NCBI RefSeq assembly: GCF_014384765.1
Contig: NZ_JACRSP010000006.1
Coordinates: 1 to 33,869, forward strand
Length of the DNA stretch: 33,869 nt
Reading direction: 5' to 3'
Source: Feifania hominis
Lineage (GTDB): Bacteria > Bacillota > Clostridia > Oscillospirales > Feifaniaceae
Part shown: positions 7,579 to 15,212 of the stretch, piece after piece
Layout: the number at the start of each line of letters is the position of its first letter
How positions within the stretch are numbered: position 1 is the stretch's first letter
Made by a program: the position numbers and the translations under genes
The notes under the pieces: generated by a model
The model's input: only the letters and a program-made list of their open reading frames with translations
The model's database searches: none
What the model was told of the DNA's origin: nothing

Positions 7579-9849
7579 TTATTTACCCAGCCCCTTTTCA
7601 ATCAAGCTCTCCATCACAGGGTTTGTGATAAAGATCTCTACAAAGGCGTTTTCCCTTGCCTGCTGAGAATCTTGTCCTTGATTCATCAGTTCCCTGATCA
7701 ATCTTGCATATTGCGACTGCTCTCCATTCATGGCATAATCACCTACGTTTTCAGCTATCTTGTTGAGAGTTTTTTTACTCAAATCAATTCCCACTTTGGC
7801 AAATTTTCTAATCAGTTCATCCTGTATTTTTTCCACATTGCCAGCATTCAGAAACTTGATATGATCTGCCAGCTTGATATCATCGAGAATAACCTCGCTC
7901 ACCCCCACCGTCACAGCCGCGAAGAGCGCCTGCTCATCGCTGCCGCCGGAGGCCGAGATGCGTGTGGCCGTCTCAGCGGCATTGCCCGACGACAAAACGG
8001 CTATTCTCAATGATTTCGGCATTGCCAATGTCACACCAAATTGTCCGGCGTCCATCAGGCCATTCAAAAACGCCGCCTGTTCCGGGTCAAGGCCGTCTAT
8101 AACGCCCGCGCGGCTGGTCTGATCGAGATGGTAACCAAAGTTGGTCACAGCGTTTGGGTCAATGGAGCGGTCTCTGCCGGTGCGGATATTTTCCGTCATC
8201 TGGCCGATGACGCCCAGCATCTGAATCGGCTTGAACACCGGCGACGCCATATTGATCAGAGTGCCCACCACCTTATGATCTTTGCAATACTCATACAGTC
8301 CCTCGTTGATTGCCTCCTGCTGCTTGGCGGTCAGCTCGCGCCAGATGCTGTCCATATACTTCTGCGCCGCAGCCTTGCCGCGCGCATCCAACAGATAGGC
8401 ATAGGTGTCGCGCTGTTCGTCGGTCATGTAGAGATATTCGGAGCGGACCGGATTTTCAATCTCTTCGCTTCTGGGCTGCCAGTCGGGGTTTTGAAAGCTG
8501 AACTCCACCGGGTTGCCCACATCAACAGAGAAATAGCCATAGCTGTCCTTGTTCGGCGTGGCATCGTATGCCTCCTGCGCGGTGAGCGTCTTCTTACCCG
8601 CCGCCTTATAGGGGGCATAGTAGGGGTCCTTGCGCGCGTCGCGCTCGGTCAGATAGGCGCGATAGCTGTCCTCCCTGCGTTCTCCCGCGATCTTGTTCTG
8701 CCCGATCTGGCTTTCCAGCGCCGAAACGATGTAGTCGATCTTGCCCTTCCGGTTTTGATATTGCCGATACTGCTCAGCGTCGGGCGCCTCAACGCCCGCT
8801 CTCATGAGGTCGGTCTGCGATACATTCGCCGCAGAGTTGTACTGCGCGGTGAGCGCATTCCCCTCAGCCCCATAGCGGGCAATCGCATCCCGGAGCTTTT
8901 TGTTATAAACCTGTTCATCGTAATATGCCTTGAGATAGGCGATCTCCTCCGGGTCCTCCGAGATGTCGTAAATGGCGCTCTGATATCCCTCGCCCGGATT
9001 GAGCCGGTAGGCGGCCGCCGGGTCGGGGCTCTCCAGAATATAGTCGATCAGCGCAAGTTTGCTGTTGTTCTGCTCGAGCATGTACTCGAGCGCCTTATAC
9101 TCCACATTCCGGTCGGTGAGATGCAGCCCGGTGTTTTCAAGTTTACTCAACTCGCTGAGGATTCTCTCATTCGACTTCTCGTACATAGCCCGGTCGTTGA
9201 TTGCCTGTGTGACAAGGGGGCTTTCCCCCTTTCGCTCCTCGCGGGTGCCCCGGTCGCTCTCGTCCGCCTTGAGCTGCGAGAAATTCCACGGGTCGCGCTG
9301 GCTCCAGTCGGTCGACATGCTGGTGTATTTTACTTTTGTCGGGTCGAGCTCTTCCATCTCTGCAAGCTTCTCGTTGTTCTGCCCGAGCATGTATGCGAGC
9401 GCGTCATACTCCAGTTTGTTCTTATCCGAATTGTCGCCCATGTTCTGCATGGTTTGAAGAACCCACATTCGGTTCCCCAGCTTTTTGTTTGACTTTTCAT
9501 ACATCGGCCGGTCGTTTCGCGCCTGCGTCACAAGCGGGCTCTCGCTTCCGCGCGCCGCTTCCACGCCCCGGTCGCTCTCGTCCGCCCTGTACTGCGAAAG
9601 ATTCCATGGGTCGCGCTGCTCCCAGTCGGTCGACATGACGCCCGACTGAATGCTCTCTTTTCCATCCCGGCGATCGATCGCGTTGCGGTTTCGCGCATAC
9701 TGCTGCTCAAGTTCGCCAAGACGGGTTTTCATCTGCGCCGCATCATCGTAAATACTGGCGTTGTCGATCATGTCCCTGAGCATTCCGATCTCTCTGGAAA
9801 GCTCTTCTGTCTCAACATCCAACTTACCCCGTTTTGTCACTTTCATCAT
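7579..9849 (-). CDS. Large repeat-containing carrier-type virion protein without a toxin tip
   Basis: A 756-residue protein from ATG 9849 (MMKVTKRGKLDV); ATG 9876 is an alternative and neither has a perfect ribosome site. Residues about 10-60 are coiled coil. Two tandem repeats of about 100 residues follow (70-170 and 176-271), each opening with MSTDW then QRDPWN, and ADESDRG further on, and each containing MYEKSN and YMLxQNN. A middle region holds NPDWQPRSEE and the helical pattern YMTDEQRDTYAYLLDARGK. The C-terminal 180 residues resemble the carrier part of the toxin at 32.9-33.9 kb: SSGNAAETATRISASGGSDE against SSKNAAQTAHEIAGRGGTPE, and a shared RELxxQG helix. It ends with no toxin domain. 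Inferred role: a virion cargo or ejection protein related to toxin carriers. Confidence 0.6.
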   Translation of the reverse strand: MMKVTKRGKLDVETEELSREIGMLRDMIDNASIYDDAAQMKTRLGELEQQYARNRNAIDRRDGKESIQSGVMSTDWEQRDPWNLSQYRADESDRGVEAARGSESPLVTQARNDRPMYEKSNKKLGNRMWVLQTMQNMGDNSDKNKLEYDALAYMLGQNNEKLAEMEELDPTKVKYTSMSTDWSQRDPWNFSQLKADESDRGTREERKGESPLVTQAINDRAMYEKSNERILSELSKLENTGLHLTDRNVEYKALEYMLEQNNSKLALIDYILESPDPAAAYRLNPGEGYQSAIYDISEDPEEIAYLKAYYDEQVYNKKLRDAIARYGAEGNALTAQYNSAANVSQTDLMRAGVEAPDAEQYRQYQNRKGKIDYIVSALESQIGQNKIAGERREDSYRAYLTERDARKDPYYAPYKAAGKKTLTAQEAYDATPNKDSYGYFSVDVGNPVEFSFQNPDWQPRSEEIENPVRSEYLYMTDEQRDTYAYLLDARGKAAAQKYMDSIWRELTAKQQEAINEGLYEYCKDHKVVGTLINMASPVFKPIQMLGVIGQMTENIRTGRDRSIDPNAVTNFGYHLDQTSRAGVIDGLDPEQAAFLNGLMDAGQFGVTLAMPKSLRIAVLSSGNAAETATRISASGGSDEQALFAAVTVGVSEVILDDIKLADHIKFLNAGNVEKIQDELIRKFAKVGIDLSKKTLNKIAENVGDYAMNGEQSQYARLIRELMNQGQDSQQARENAFVEIFITNPVMESLIEKGLGK

Positions 9850-9966
9850 ACCATACCTTTTTTCTGTTGTAACCATATTTTTACAGGCCCCGGGAGTTGC
9901 ACCCGGCCGTCCTGCCCCACCGAAGCCGCAGCTTCTGCCGCAGCCCCTGGGATGGCCTGTATGAAA

Positions 9967-9984
9967 GGGCGGCCGAAGCCGCCC
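9967..9984 (-). terminator. Weak hairpin terminator after the decoration-like gene
   Basis: GGGCGGC pairs with GCCGCCC around a TTCG tetraloop, followed on the transcribed strand by TTTCAT. It sits between the 121-residue gene (ends 10049) and the 756-residue gene. The T tract is short, so only partial termination is likely. A second imperfect GC-rich inverted repeat lies at about 9918-9950. Confidence 0.4.
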
Positions 9985-10048
9985 CCAATATCGCAAATCG
10001 TGCTCTGCCCGGGCAGATTGCCCTGACCACTTCGCCAGGCGCTCTCTG

Positions 10049-10414
10049 TTACGGCAGCACCACAACCGCGGCTTTGAGTTTGACGTCATCGGGCACAACC
10101 ACGGCGCAGCCCTTGTTCTCGCCGGTCACATTTTTAAATGCGCCCGAATCGAGGGTCATCGCCACAATGGCCGAAGCCGCAATGTCTCCGGTTGCGAGAT
10201 CGACAACGCCCTGAATGCCGTTGCCCTTTTTCACCACTGCGCTGTGCGCCGCGGCGGTGTCGGTGTTCTGAAACAGCAGAACCGTCTTTGCGTCCTGCTC
10301 CTGCATGGGAATGGAAAAGCCGTCGGCCGCCGCAGTCGCAGCGGTAAACGCGACAGCTGCGGAAATCTCATTGACGTCCGCCATCTTCACAGGTGTGATT
10401 TTTGTAATTGCCAT
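10049..10414 (-). CDS. Small capsid-associated (decoration-like) protein
   Basis: A 121-residue protein starting at ATG 10414 (MAITKITPVKMADVN) behind AAAGGAG; the longer frame upstream merely reads through the hairpin repeat. It is rich in Ala, Val, Thr and Gly with alternating beta-strand pattern and no charge clusters. Segments such as AKTVLLFQNTDTAAAHSAVV and MTLDSGAFKNVTGENKGCAV match the small beta-rich proteins commonly encoded directly after the major capsid gene in Gram-positive phages, which decorate or stabilise the head. The specific family is not certain. It is separated from the capsid gene by a 461-bp structured repeat region. Confidence 0.6.
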   Translation of the reverse strand: MAITKITPVKMADVNEISAAVAFTAATAAADGFSIPMQEQDAKTVLLFQNTDTAAAHSAVVKKGNGIQGVVDLATGDIAASAIVAMTLDSGAFKNVTGENKGCAVVVPDDVKLKAAVVVLP

Positions 10415-10875
10415 ACTTGCTCCTTTCCCCCGCGCATTCGCGCGCGGGAGCCCTTTCAATTTTGATGTGCGGCGACCCGGGGAACCCGGGCCGCCTAGGC
10501 GCTATCGCGCCAGTTCGCCTACCGGCTCACTCACCCCCGCGCATTCGCGCGCGGGAGCCCTTTCAATTTTAATGTGCGCGGGGCCGAAATGAATTCGTCC
10601 CCGCTGGGCGCTCGTCGCAGTGCGCTCCATTCCCTCAACCGGCTTGTCGCCGGTCTCGTCCATTTCGCGACTGCTCCTCTTCCCCACGGGAACTGCGGTT
10701 CCCGCGGGGGCCCCATTGCCGCCCCGCAAGGGGCCGCCAGTTCGCCTGCCGGCTCACTCACCCCCGCGCATTCGCGCGCGGGAGCCCTTTCAATTTTAAT
10801 GTGCCCCACTCGGCGGGGCGGCTTCGCCGCTAACACCGCCTCGGGGACTAGCCTGCAGGCGTCGCAGTCCCCTCT
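10415..10875 (-). repeat. Modular hairpin repeats (type B2 x3, type A x1) between capsid and decoration-like genes
   Basis: Three copies of a 44-bp core (CCCCCGCGCATTCGCGCG through GATGTGC) lie at 10427-10470, 10534-10577 and 10761-10804. They have the same plan as the units at 3.2-3.6 kb (hairpin, CCCTTTCA, ATGTGC, second hairpin, GGCGCTATCGCGCC) but a different stem sequence. One type A hairpin pairs CCCCACGGGAAC at 10682-10693 with GTTCCCGCGGGG at 10698-10709. The first core abuts the ribosome site of the 121-residue gene. No gene is supported here; a 75-residue open frame through the repeats is not credible as a normal protein. Confidence 0.8.
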
Positions 10876-11709
10876 TTAAGCGTACTTCACGTTCATCACA
10901 ATCATCTCTTTGGGCCGGACGATCTTGCCGTCAAAGAGAACAAAGCCCTTGACCGCATCTGAGAAGCTTCTCTCCGGGCGGTAGGCCTCGGTGTGGGTCA
11001 TGGGGTTGACAAACGCAATCGCACGGTCGGTCTTGAGCTGAATCAGGTCGCCGCCCGCGGCGCTCTTCGCCACATTGTTCGACATCTTGACAATGATGTT
11101 GCCATAGCGGCCCACAACGCCGTTTTTGAGCATGTCGCTGTTGTCGGTGTCAAGGCGGTTGTAAGCCTGACGCAGCAGCATGTAAAAGCGCGGCGAGACG
11201 GTCAGCGTGACCTTGGTGCTCTGCTTGACGTCGTTCTCCCAGAGTCTCTGCTGGGCGGCGTCGATCTTCTCCATGATGTTGTCCTTGGTGACCTGATAGG
11301 CAGTGGCCTCGTCAAGCAGGGCGTTTTTCGCCTTTGCCATGTCGGCGATGTACTTGTCCATCTCGTTTGCAAGACCCTCCGAGGTCTCTTTCGAGAGGGC
11401 GTCCATCACGCCGCCGGAAGACTGGCGCTTGTCGATGTCATCCACCTTGTAGTTGAAGTAGGCGATCTGGTTGATCGGCATCAGAACCGACGTATCCTCG
11501 ACGGTCTCCGGCGCCTCAAGCGCAATCTCCTTGTTGGTCGTGCGGGTGATGGTGGGCTTGCCCACGCCGAGAATGCGCACACTGTCGCCCATCTTCTTCA
11601 CATCGCCCTCGTACTCGCGGTTGGTGTTCTCCACAAAGACACAGGCGCGGTCGAGCTCTCTGCTGATCGCCTCTGCCCATACGGTCGGAATAAAGTTTTC
11701 ATATGCCAT
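10876..11709 (-). CDS. Major capsid protein (HK97/P22-type coat)
   Basis: A 277-residue coat protein starting at ATG 11709 (MAYENFIPTVWAEAISRELD) with GGAGGTAA upstream; that site contains the stop codon of the scaffold gene, a tight coupling. Motifs typical of the P22-coat-like group in clostridial phages are visible: an N-terminal TVWAEAISRELDRACVF, GDSVRILGVGKPTI, NYKVDDIDKRQSSG, a central helix region LANEMDKYIADMAK, and a C-terminal RAIAFVNPMTHTEAYRPER and KIVRPKEMIVMNV. Length is at the short end for coat proteins. It follows a scaffold gene directly, which confirms the call. High copy number in the head is expected from the family. Confidence 0.88.
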   Translation of the reverse strand: MAYENFIPTVWAEAISRELDRACVFVENTNREYEGDVKKMGDSVRILGVGKPTITRTTNKEIALEAPETVEDTSVLMPINQIAYFNYKVDDIDKRQSSGGVMDALSKETSEGLANEMDKYIADMAKAKNALLDEATAYQVTKDNIMEKIDAAQQRLWENDVKQSTKVTLTVSPRFYMLLRQAYNRLDTDNSDMLKNGVVGRYGNIIVKMSNNVAKSAAGGDLIQLKTDRAIAFVNPMTHTEAYRPERSFSDAVKGFVLFDGKIVRPKEMIVMNVKYA

Positions 11710-11715
11710 GTTTCA

Positions 11716-12369
11716 TTACCTCCATTTGCTCATTGATTTTCTGATTTTGTCAAAATTTCGGCTCACATCGTCCTGAGACATGCGCCTGACGTCCTCCCGG
11801 GTGTAAAAGCCGCTCTCGGTCTTGCCCGTGGATTTCGCCGAACCCATGGTGGGCGGTTTCTGTCTCTGTGTCGCGCTGTGAGCGGACTGCATCGCCTCAT
11901 AGGCGACCAGAGGATCGACCCCCATCGCTCGCAGACCACAGAAATCAAGACCCAGGTCGTTCACCGATTCGGCCCGGCAGTCCGGGTGAGCGGCGCGGAT
12001 GATTTCAAGGTCGTCGCTGTAGAACCGGCTGAAGACCTGATCGCGCAGAAAGTCGTTTTCCTGACGCATGGCCTCCCACTGCGCGCTCTGTCCTCTGCGC
12101 CCGTTCTCTTCACCTGCGGAGCGAAGCCTGCGCGCCTCCCGGCGTGCCGCCTCCATCTCCCGGCGCAGATGTGCAAAAGCGGCGTCCCGCTCCAAATCCC
12201 GCTGCTGCTCTCCCTCAAAGGGCTGCACCGTGCTGTCCTGTGCAGTCTCGTTGCCGCCCTCCGCCTGTCCGTCCGGCTTCGACTCGGTCTGCTGTGCCGC
12301 GTTGTCAATGGTGCTGTTGGTCTCAGGGACAGCGGCCTCCTGACTGTTTGCGCTTACTGTTTCGTCCAA
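11716..12369 (-). CDS. Capsid scaffolding protein
   Basis: A 217-residue protein with a TTG start at 12369 (read MDETVSANSQEA) behind AGGAG. A longer frame to 12531 only translates the upstream terminator repeat and lacks a ribosome site. The N-terminal 65 residues are acidic and Gln/Glu/Ser-rich and look disordered. Residues about 65-130 form a long charged helix (RREMEAARREARRLRSAGEE). Residues about 145-170 carry the folded motif FCGLRAMGVDPLVAYEAMQS, and the basic C-terminus ends with DVSRNFDKIRKSMSKWR, the capsid-binding helix pattern. This architecture, immediately before the coat gene, is standard for scaffolds. Confidence 0.85.
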   Translation of the reverse strand: MDETVSANSQEAAVPETNSTIDNAAQQTESKPDGQAEGGNETAQDSTVQPFEGEQQRDLERDAAFAHLRREMEAARREARRLRSAGEENGRRGQSAQWEAMRQENDFLRDQVFSRFYSDDLEIIRAAHPDCRAESVNDLGLDFCGLRAMGVDPLVAYEAMQSAHSATQRQKPPTMGSAKSTGKTESGFYTREDVRRMSQDDVSRNFDKIRKSMSKWR

Positions 12370-12481
12370 CTGTATCTCTCCTCTCTTTTTGTTTGGATTT
12401 TTACGCGTTCCTGCGAAATGGCGCCCCCTGCGGGGCAAGAAAAAAGCCGCGGCAGGGCTCACGCGCCCCGTCCCGGCATGA

Positions 12482-12513
12482 AAAAGGCAGGGCGCTCTCG
12501 CGCTCTGCCTTTT
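12482..12513 (-). terminator. Intrinsic terminator between the immunity array and the scaffold gene
   Basis: GGCAGAGCGC pairs with GCGCCCTGCC around GAGA (one mismatch), followed by TTTTT on the transcribed strand and by TTTT on the other, so it may work in both directions. An almost identical copy lies at 16925-16953 upstream of the toxin gene. Confidence 0.7.
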
Positions 12514-12593
12514 GGTGTTCTGTTGGTTCATCCTTGCCCGCAGCGATCTCAGCGGCGGCTTGCTTCACCGCGTCAAATGGGATAGTGCGGCGC
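12482..12593 (-). repeat. ~112-bp direct repeat, left copy, flanking the toxin/immunity array
   Basis: Matches 16924-17036 with only about five differences, in the same orientation. It covers the 3' tail of a gene like the 170-residue gene at 16992, a GATGAACCAACAGAACACC segment and the terminator. The two copies bracket a 4.3-kb island, so recombination between them could delete or amplify it. Confidence 0.85.
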
Positions 12594-12640
12594 CGGAAAG
12601 CTCTTTTGGCTGCCCATCGTCATCCAGCGCAATTGCTCTC
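12545..12640 (-). pseudogene. Remnant of the 3' end of a 170-residue-type gene
   Basis: Translates as AIALDDDGQPKE, matching AISLDDNGELKE near the end of the protein at 16992-17504. It then skips about 15 codons and changes frame before the shared GCCGCACTATCCCAT segment. It has no start. It is the scar where a copy of that gene was joined to the end of the immunity array, next to a 27-bp segment also found after the gene at 14508. Confidence 0.75.
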
Positions 12641-12663
12641 CGGAAAACACTTTCCCCCAACGT

Positions 12664-13119
12664 CTACCCGAGTTCCGGGTCATAGGGAATCGTCCACTGG
12701 TCAACTCCCCCATGTAAACTGTAGTCGATTGATAATGACCCGCTAAGGTAAATGGTATCTCCGATCTTTCCGTCAAATTCTATATCCTCAACGACGACAG
12801 CGTCTCCCAATCCTCTGATTTCACAAATTAAAATATCCGGCGCTGCAATGTTCAACACTTTTGCTTTTGCCCAAATCGCAGGACCATCTCTTTGGATAAA
12901 ATCAGCGTCAACTCGCGTTTGAAAAGGTTCGCAGAGAGCGGCCCATTCAATATAAGGTTCTGTCAGAATAACACATCCCTGCTTTACTTCATCCGCCCTG
13001 GTGTTAGTCAATCCATTTAGAAAATTAACAATAAGTTCGTTGTCTCCGTTGAGCAATCTGATCTTGGCGTCTGTTTCCATTGTATCAGTCGTGGCCCAGG
13101 TGACTAAGTACTTCCTCAT
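12664..13119 (-). CDS. Immunity-type protein, array copy E
   Basis: 151 residues from ATG 13119, the position that lines up with MRKMLV in the other copies (a GTG at 13131 is possible); the ribosome site is weak. The N-terminal half differs from all other copies (RKYLVTWATTDTMETDAKIR), but the C-terminal half is nearly identical to copy D: GLGDAVVVEDI, DTIYLSGSLSIDYSLHGGVD and the invariant IPYDPELG ending. The family is unknown to me. It is inferred to neutralise a variant of the toxin at 15682-16902, because toxin-tip fragments alternate with the copies. It is the last gene in the array, followed by a gene remnant and a terminator. Confidence 0.6.
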   Translation of the reverse strand: MRKYLVTWATTDTMETDAKIRLLNGDNELIVNFLNGLTNTRADEVKQGCVILTEPYIEWAALCEPFQTRVDADFIQRDGPAIWAKAKVLNIAAPDILICEIRGLGDAVVVEDIEFDGKIGDTIYLSGSLSIDYSLHGGVDQWTIPYDPELG

Positions 13120-13131
13120 CTTATATCCCAC

Positions 13132-13237
13132 TCAAATCGATTAATCTGTTCCCTGCTTCACGCATCCAGCAGAGCTTTTGCCAAGTTCTGAACCTCCTCT
13201 ACTGTAAACGAGAAATCGGATGGATCTCATCTAACAT
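13132..13237 (-). pseudogene. Truncated toxin C-terminal fragment
   Basis: Directly after the stop of copy D, the sequence encodes DPSDFSFTVEEVQNLAKALL and then DA-stop, the start of the last third of the toxin at 15682-16902. It is almost identical over about 100 bp to the fragment at 15110-15212 and then degenerates. No start codon or ribosome site is present. Confidence 0.75.
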
Positions 13238-13705
13238 CTACCCAAGTTCCGGGTCGTAGGGGATCGTCCACTGGTCAACTCCCCCATGTAAACTGTAGTC
13301 GATTGATAATGACCCGCTAAGGTAAATGGTATCTCCCATGTTCCCATTGTATTTTATATCCTCAACGACGACAGCGTCCCCTAACCCTTTAATTTCACAG
13401 ATTAAGACATCCGGCGCTGCAAAGCTCAGCACTTTTGCTATTGCCTTGATCCCTGTTCCTCTTTGGATATAGCCCACATCATCCGGCAACTCAAAAGGGT
13501 CACAGAGATGTGCCCATTGAATATACAACTCCGTATCAATGATATCACTCTCATGGCCAAATAGTCTGGGGTTTTTGTTCAGACTTAAAAACTCTACCAC
13601 GCCGACACAATAGCTCCGTCCGGTCTTCAAATCCACCAGGTCAGCCACGGCTCTTACATCGAAATCATCCTCAGGCTCCACATGTTGCACCAGCATCTTG
13701 CGCAT
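13238..13705 (-). CDS. Immunity-type protein, array copy D
   Basis: 155 residues from ATG 13705, with GGGAGGGAA upstream; the longer frame to 13744 runs through the end of an orphan toxin fragment. The first two thirds (MRKMLVQHVEPEDDFDVRA to about residue 75) are almost identical to copy A, while the last third matches copy E. It is therefore a clear mosaic. There is no signal peptide or membrane span, so it should act in the cytoplasm. It begins one base after the stop of the intact orphan toxin fragment, copying the spacing between the full toxin and copy A, which supports a toxin-immunity pairing. Confidence 0.65.
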   Translation of the reverse strand: MRKMLVQHVEPEDDFDVRAVADLVDLKTGRSYCVGVVEFLSLNKNPRLFGHESDIIDTELYIQWAHLCDPFELPDDVGYIQRGTGIKAIAKVLSFAAPDVLICEIKGLGDAVVVEDIKYNGNMGDTIYLSGSLSIDYSLHGGVDQWTIPYDPELG

Positions 13706-13706
13706 C

Positions 13707-13952
13707 TTATTTCCCTCCCTGATTACTATATCTGTAGAAGTCATCTAAATTCATTGGGATTACTGTTCCAATCAGACCATGATTCCAAATAATAACTGTG
13801 CCCTTTTGGGGATTGTTTACCGACGGTAAATACACAAATCGGTTTGACCCATTTTTAATCTGTTCTCCATTTCGCGACGCATCCAGAAGGGCTTTTGTTA
13901 GGTTCTCAGCCCCCTCTGCCGTATACGAGAAATCGGATGGGGCTCGCCCAAT
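13707..13952 (-). pseudogene. Orphan toxin C-terminal cassette (81 codons, uninterrupted)
   Basis: From just after the stop of copy C an open frame of 81 codons runs to TAA at 13707. It matches the last 80 residues of the toxin at 15682-16902: APSDFSYTAEGAENLTKALL, NGSNRFVYLPSVNNPQKG, TVIIWNHGLIGTVIPMNL, ending DFYRYSNQGGK. It lacks a start codon and ribosome site. It therefore looks like a silent donor of an alternative toxin tip with its own immunity gene (copy D) behind it. The frame is undamaged, unlike the other fragments in the array. Confidence 0.8.
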
Positions 13953-13954
13953 GT

Positions 13955-14428
13955 CTACCCAAGTTCCGGGTCGTAGGGAATCATCCAGTTTTTCACAGTA
14001 TTATTTTCATAATAGTCAATCGACAGGGAGCCATTTAGATAAATTGTTTCTCCAACATTTGCGTTACCGGTAAGGTCATCTACAATGATTCGGTCAGCAA
14101 GCCCTTTGATTTCACAAATGAGAACATTTTCCGCCGCTCTTTCAAGCACTTTTCCCCTGGCTTCAATATACGGTGATTCCCATTTTTGAACATATTCCAT
14201 GCCTTTTGAAGTCTCAAACGGTTTGCAAAGATCGGCCCATTGAATATAAAACTCCGAATCAATGATCTCGCCTTCGTGGCCGTATAGTCTCGGCGAAGTG
14301 TTCAACTCGAGCATCTCTACCAAATCAACACAATAGACACTCTGTGTCTCCAAATCTCTCAAGCACGCCCGAACTTCCGCTCCAAATTCATCCTTGAGCT
14401 CAACATGTTCTACCAGTAATCTGCGCAC
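13955..14428 (-). CDS. Immunity-type protein, array copy C
   Basis: 157 residues with a GTG start at 14428 behind GGGAGGGAAATAAA. It lines up along its full length with the other copies (MRRLLVEHVELKDEFGAEVR; IIDSEFYIQWADLCKPFE; ICEIKGLADRIIVDD; IPYDPELG ending) but is more diverged in the middle (YVQKWESPYIEARGKV). It probably protects against another variant of the same toxin family. Upstream of it lies a short toxin remnant; downstream the intact orphan cassette begins within five bases of its stop. Confidence 0.65.
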   Translation of the reverse strand: MRRLLVEHVELKDEFGAEVRACLRDLETQSVYCVDLVEMLELNTSPRLYGHEGEIIDSEFYIQWADLCKPFETSKGMEYVQKWESPYIEARGKVLERAAENVLICEIKGLADRIIVDDLTGNANVGETIYLNGSLSIDYYENNTVKNWMIPYDPELG

Positions 14429-14507
14429 TTTATTTCCCTCCCTGCCTGTGTTTTTCCCGTACCAATCTGATCACCATTCAACCCAAGAAAACACTTTCCC
14501 TCAATGT
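14429..14507 (-). pseudogene. Short toxin-tip remnant between array copies B and C
   Basis: The 79-bp gap encodes LNGDQIGTGKTQAGREIK, matching the NDQIG and NQGGK stretches at the very end of the toxin with the residues between deleted. It still carries the GGGAGGGAAATAAA ribosome site used by copy C. It shows that a toxin fragment once stood here too. Confidence 0.65.
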
Positions 14508-14966
14508 CTACCCGAGTTCTGGGTCATAGGGAATATCCCACTTTTCCGGCAGACCATGTTCACTATAATCAATCGACAGTGACCCCCATATATAAATGGT
14601 ATCGCCGACTTCTCCATCATAGTGCATGTCGTCCACAATGATACGACTGGAAAGTCCTTTTATTTCGCAAACTAAAGTATACTTTGACGCTATAGCAAGC
14701 ACTTTAGCTTTTGCGTAAATTCCAGGGCCTTTTCCACATACGTAATCCACATTTTCAGGTGTTTGAAATGGTTCACACAATTCAGACCATTCAATAAAAA
14801 GCTCTGTTGTTATTACTTCATTCTCACAAAGTCGATGTTTCCCATCTGAATTTGGGTAATCAAGCACCCCCACGCGAAATCTGCTTCCCGTATGCAAATC
14901 TATCAAGTCTGCAAAAGATCTGTCGTCATCAGAAATGTCGGTATTCATTACAAACATCTTACGCAT
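14508..14966 (-). CDS. Immunity-type protein, array copy B
   Basis: 152 residues from ATG 14966 behind AGGGGTGG; a GTG at 14975 is possible but would place the start inside the ribosome site. It is the most diverged member at the N-terminus (MRKMFVMNTDISDDDRSFAD, then LIDLHTGSRFRVGVLDYPNS) yet keeps ICEIKGLSSRIIVDD-like and GDTIYIWGSLSIDYSEHG segments and the IPYDPELG end. The upstream toxin fragment ends at 14978, so toxin-tip and immunity gene are adjacent as in the intact pair. Confidence 0.65.
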   Translation of the reverse strand: MRKMFVMNTDISDDDRSFADLIDLHTGSRFRVGVLDYPNSDGKHRLCENEVITTELFIEWSELCEPFQTPENVDYVCGKGPGIYAKAKVLAIASKYTLVCEIKGLSSRIIVDDMHYDGEVGDTIYIWGSLSIDYSEHGLPEKWDIPYDPELG

Positions 14967-14977
14967 GGTATCCACCC

Positions 14978-15212
14978 CTATCTATCATACTGTTTATAAA
15001 ATTTATCTTTTGTTATTGGTATGACGGTTCCCAGTTGATCTCCATTCCAGATAACGGCGATTCCAATATTGGGGTGGCTCATTGAGGGATAGTGCACAAA
15101 GCGACTACCGCCTTTTTAATCTGTTCCCCGCTTCCCGCATCCAGCAGAGCTTTTGCCAAGTTCTGAACCTCCTCTACTGTAAACGAGAAATCGGATGGAT
15201 CTCATCTAACAT
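14978..15212 (-). pseudogene. Frameshifted orphan toxin C-terminal cassette
   Basis: Begins after the stop of copy A with DPSDFSFTVEEVQNLAKALL and DAGSGEQIK. It then needs a one-base frame change in a run of A to continue as GGSRFVHYPSMSHPNIGIAV, IWNGDQLGTVIPITKDKF and YKQYDR-stop. The C-terminal sequence differs clearly from the intact toxin, so this is a distinct toxin variant, now silent. It lies upstream of copy B, its presumed immunity partner. Confidence 0.75.

Noticed and set aside
8041..9492. Long plus-strand open frame of 483 codons
   Set aside because: It is antisense to the 756-residue gene, has no ribosome site or recognisable domain, and its composition is what the reverse of that gene gives.
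10502..10836. Minus-strand frames of 75 and 101 codons between capsid and decoration-like genes
   Set aside because: They only translate the hairpin repeats; no consistent start or ribosome site, and the same DNA elements are non-coding at 3.2-3.9 kb.
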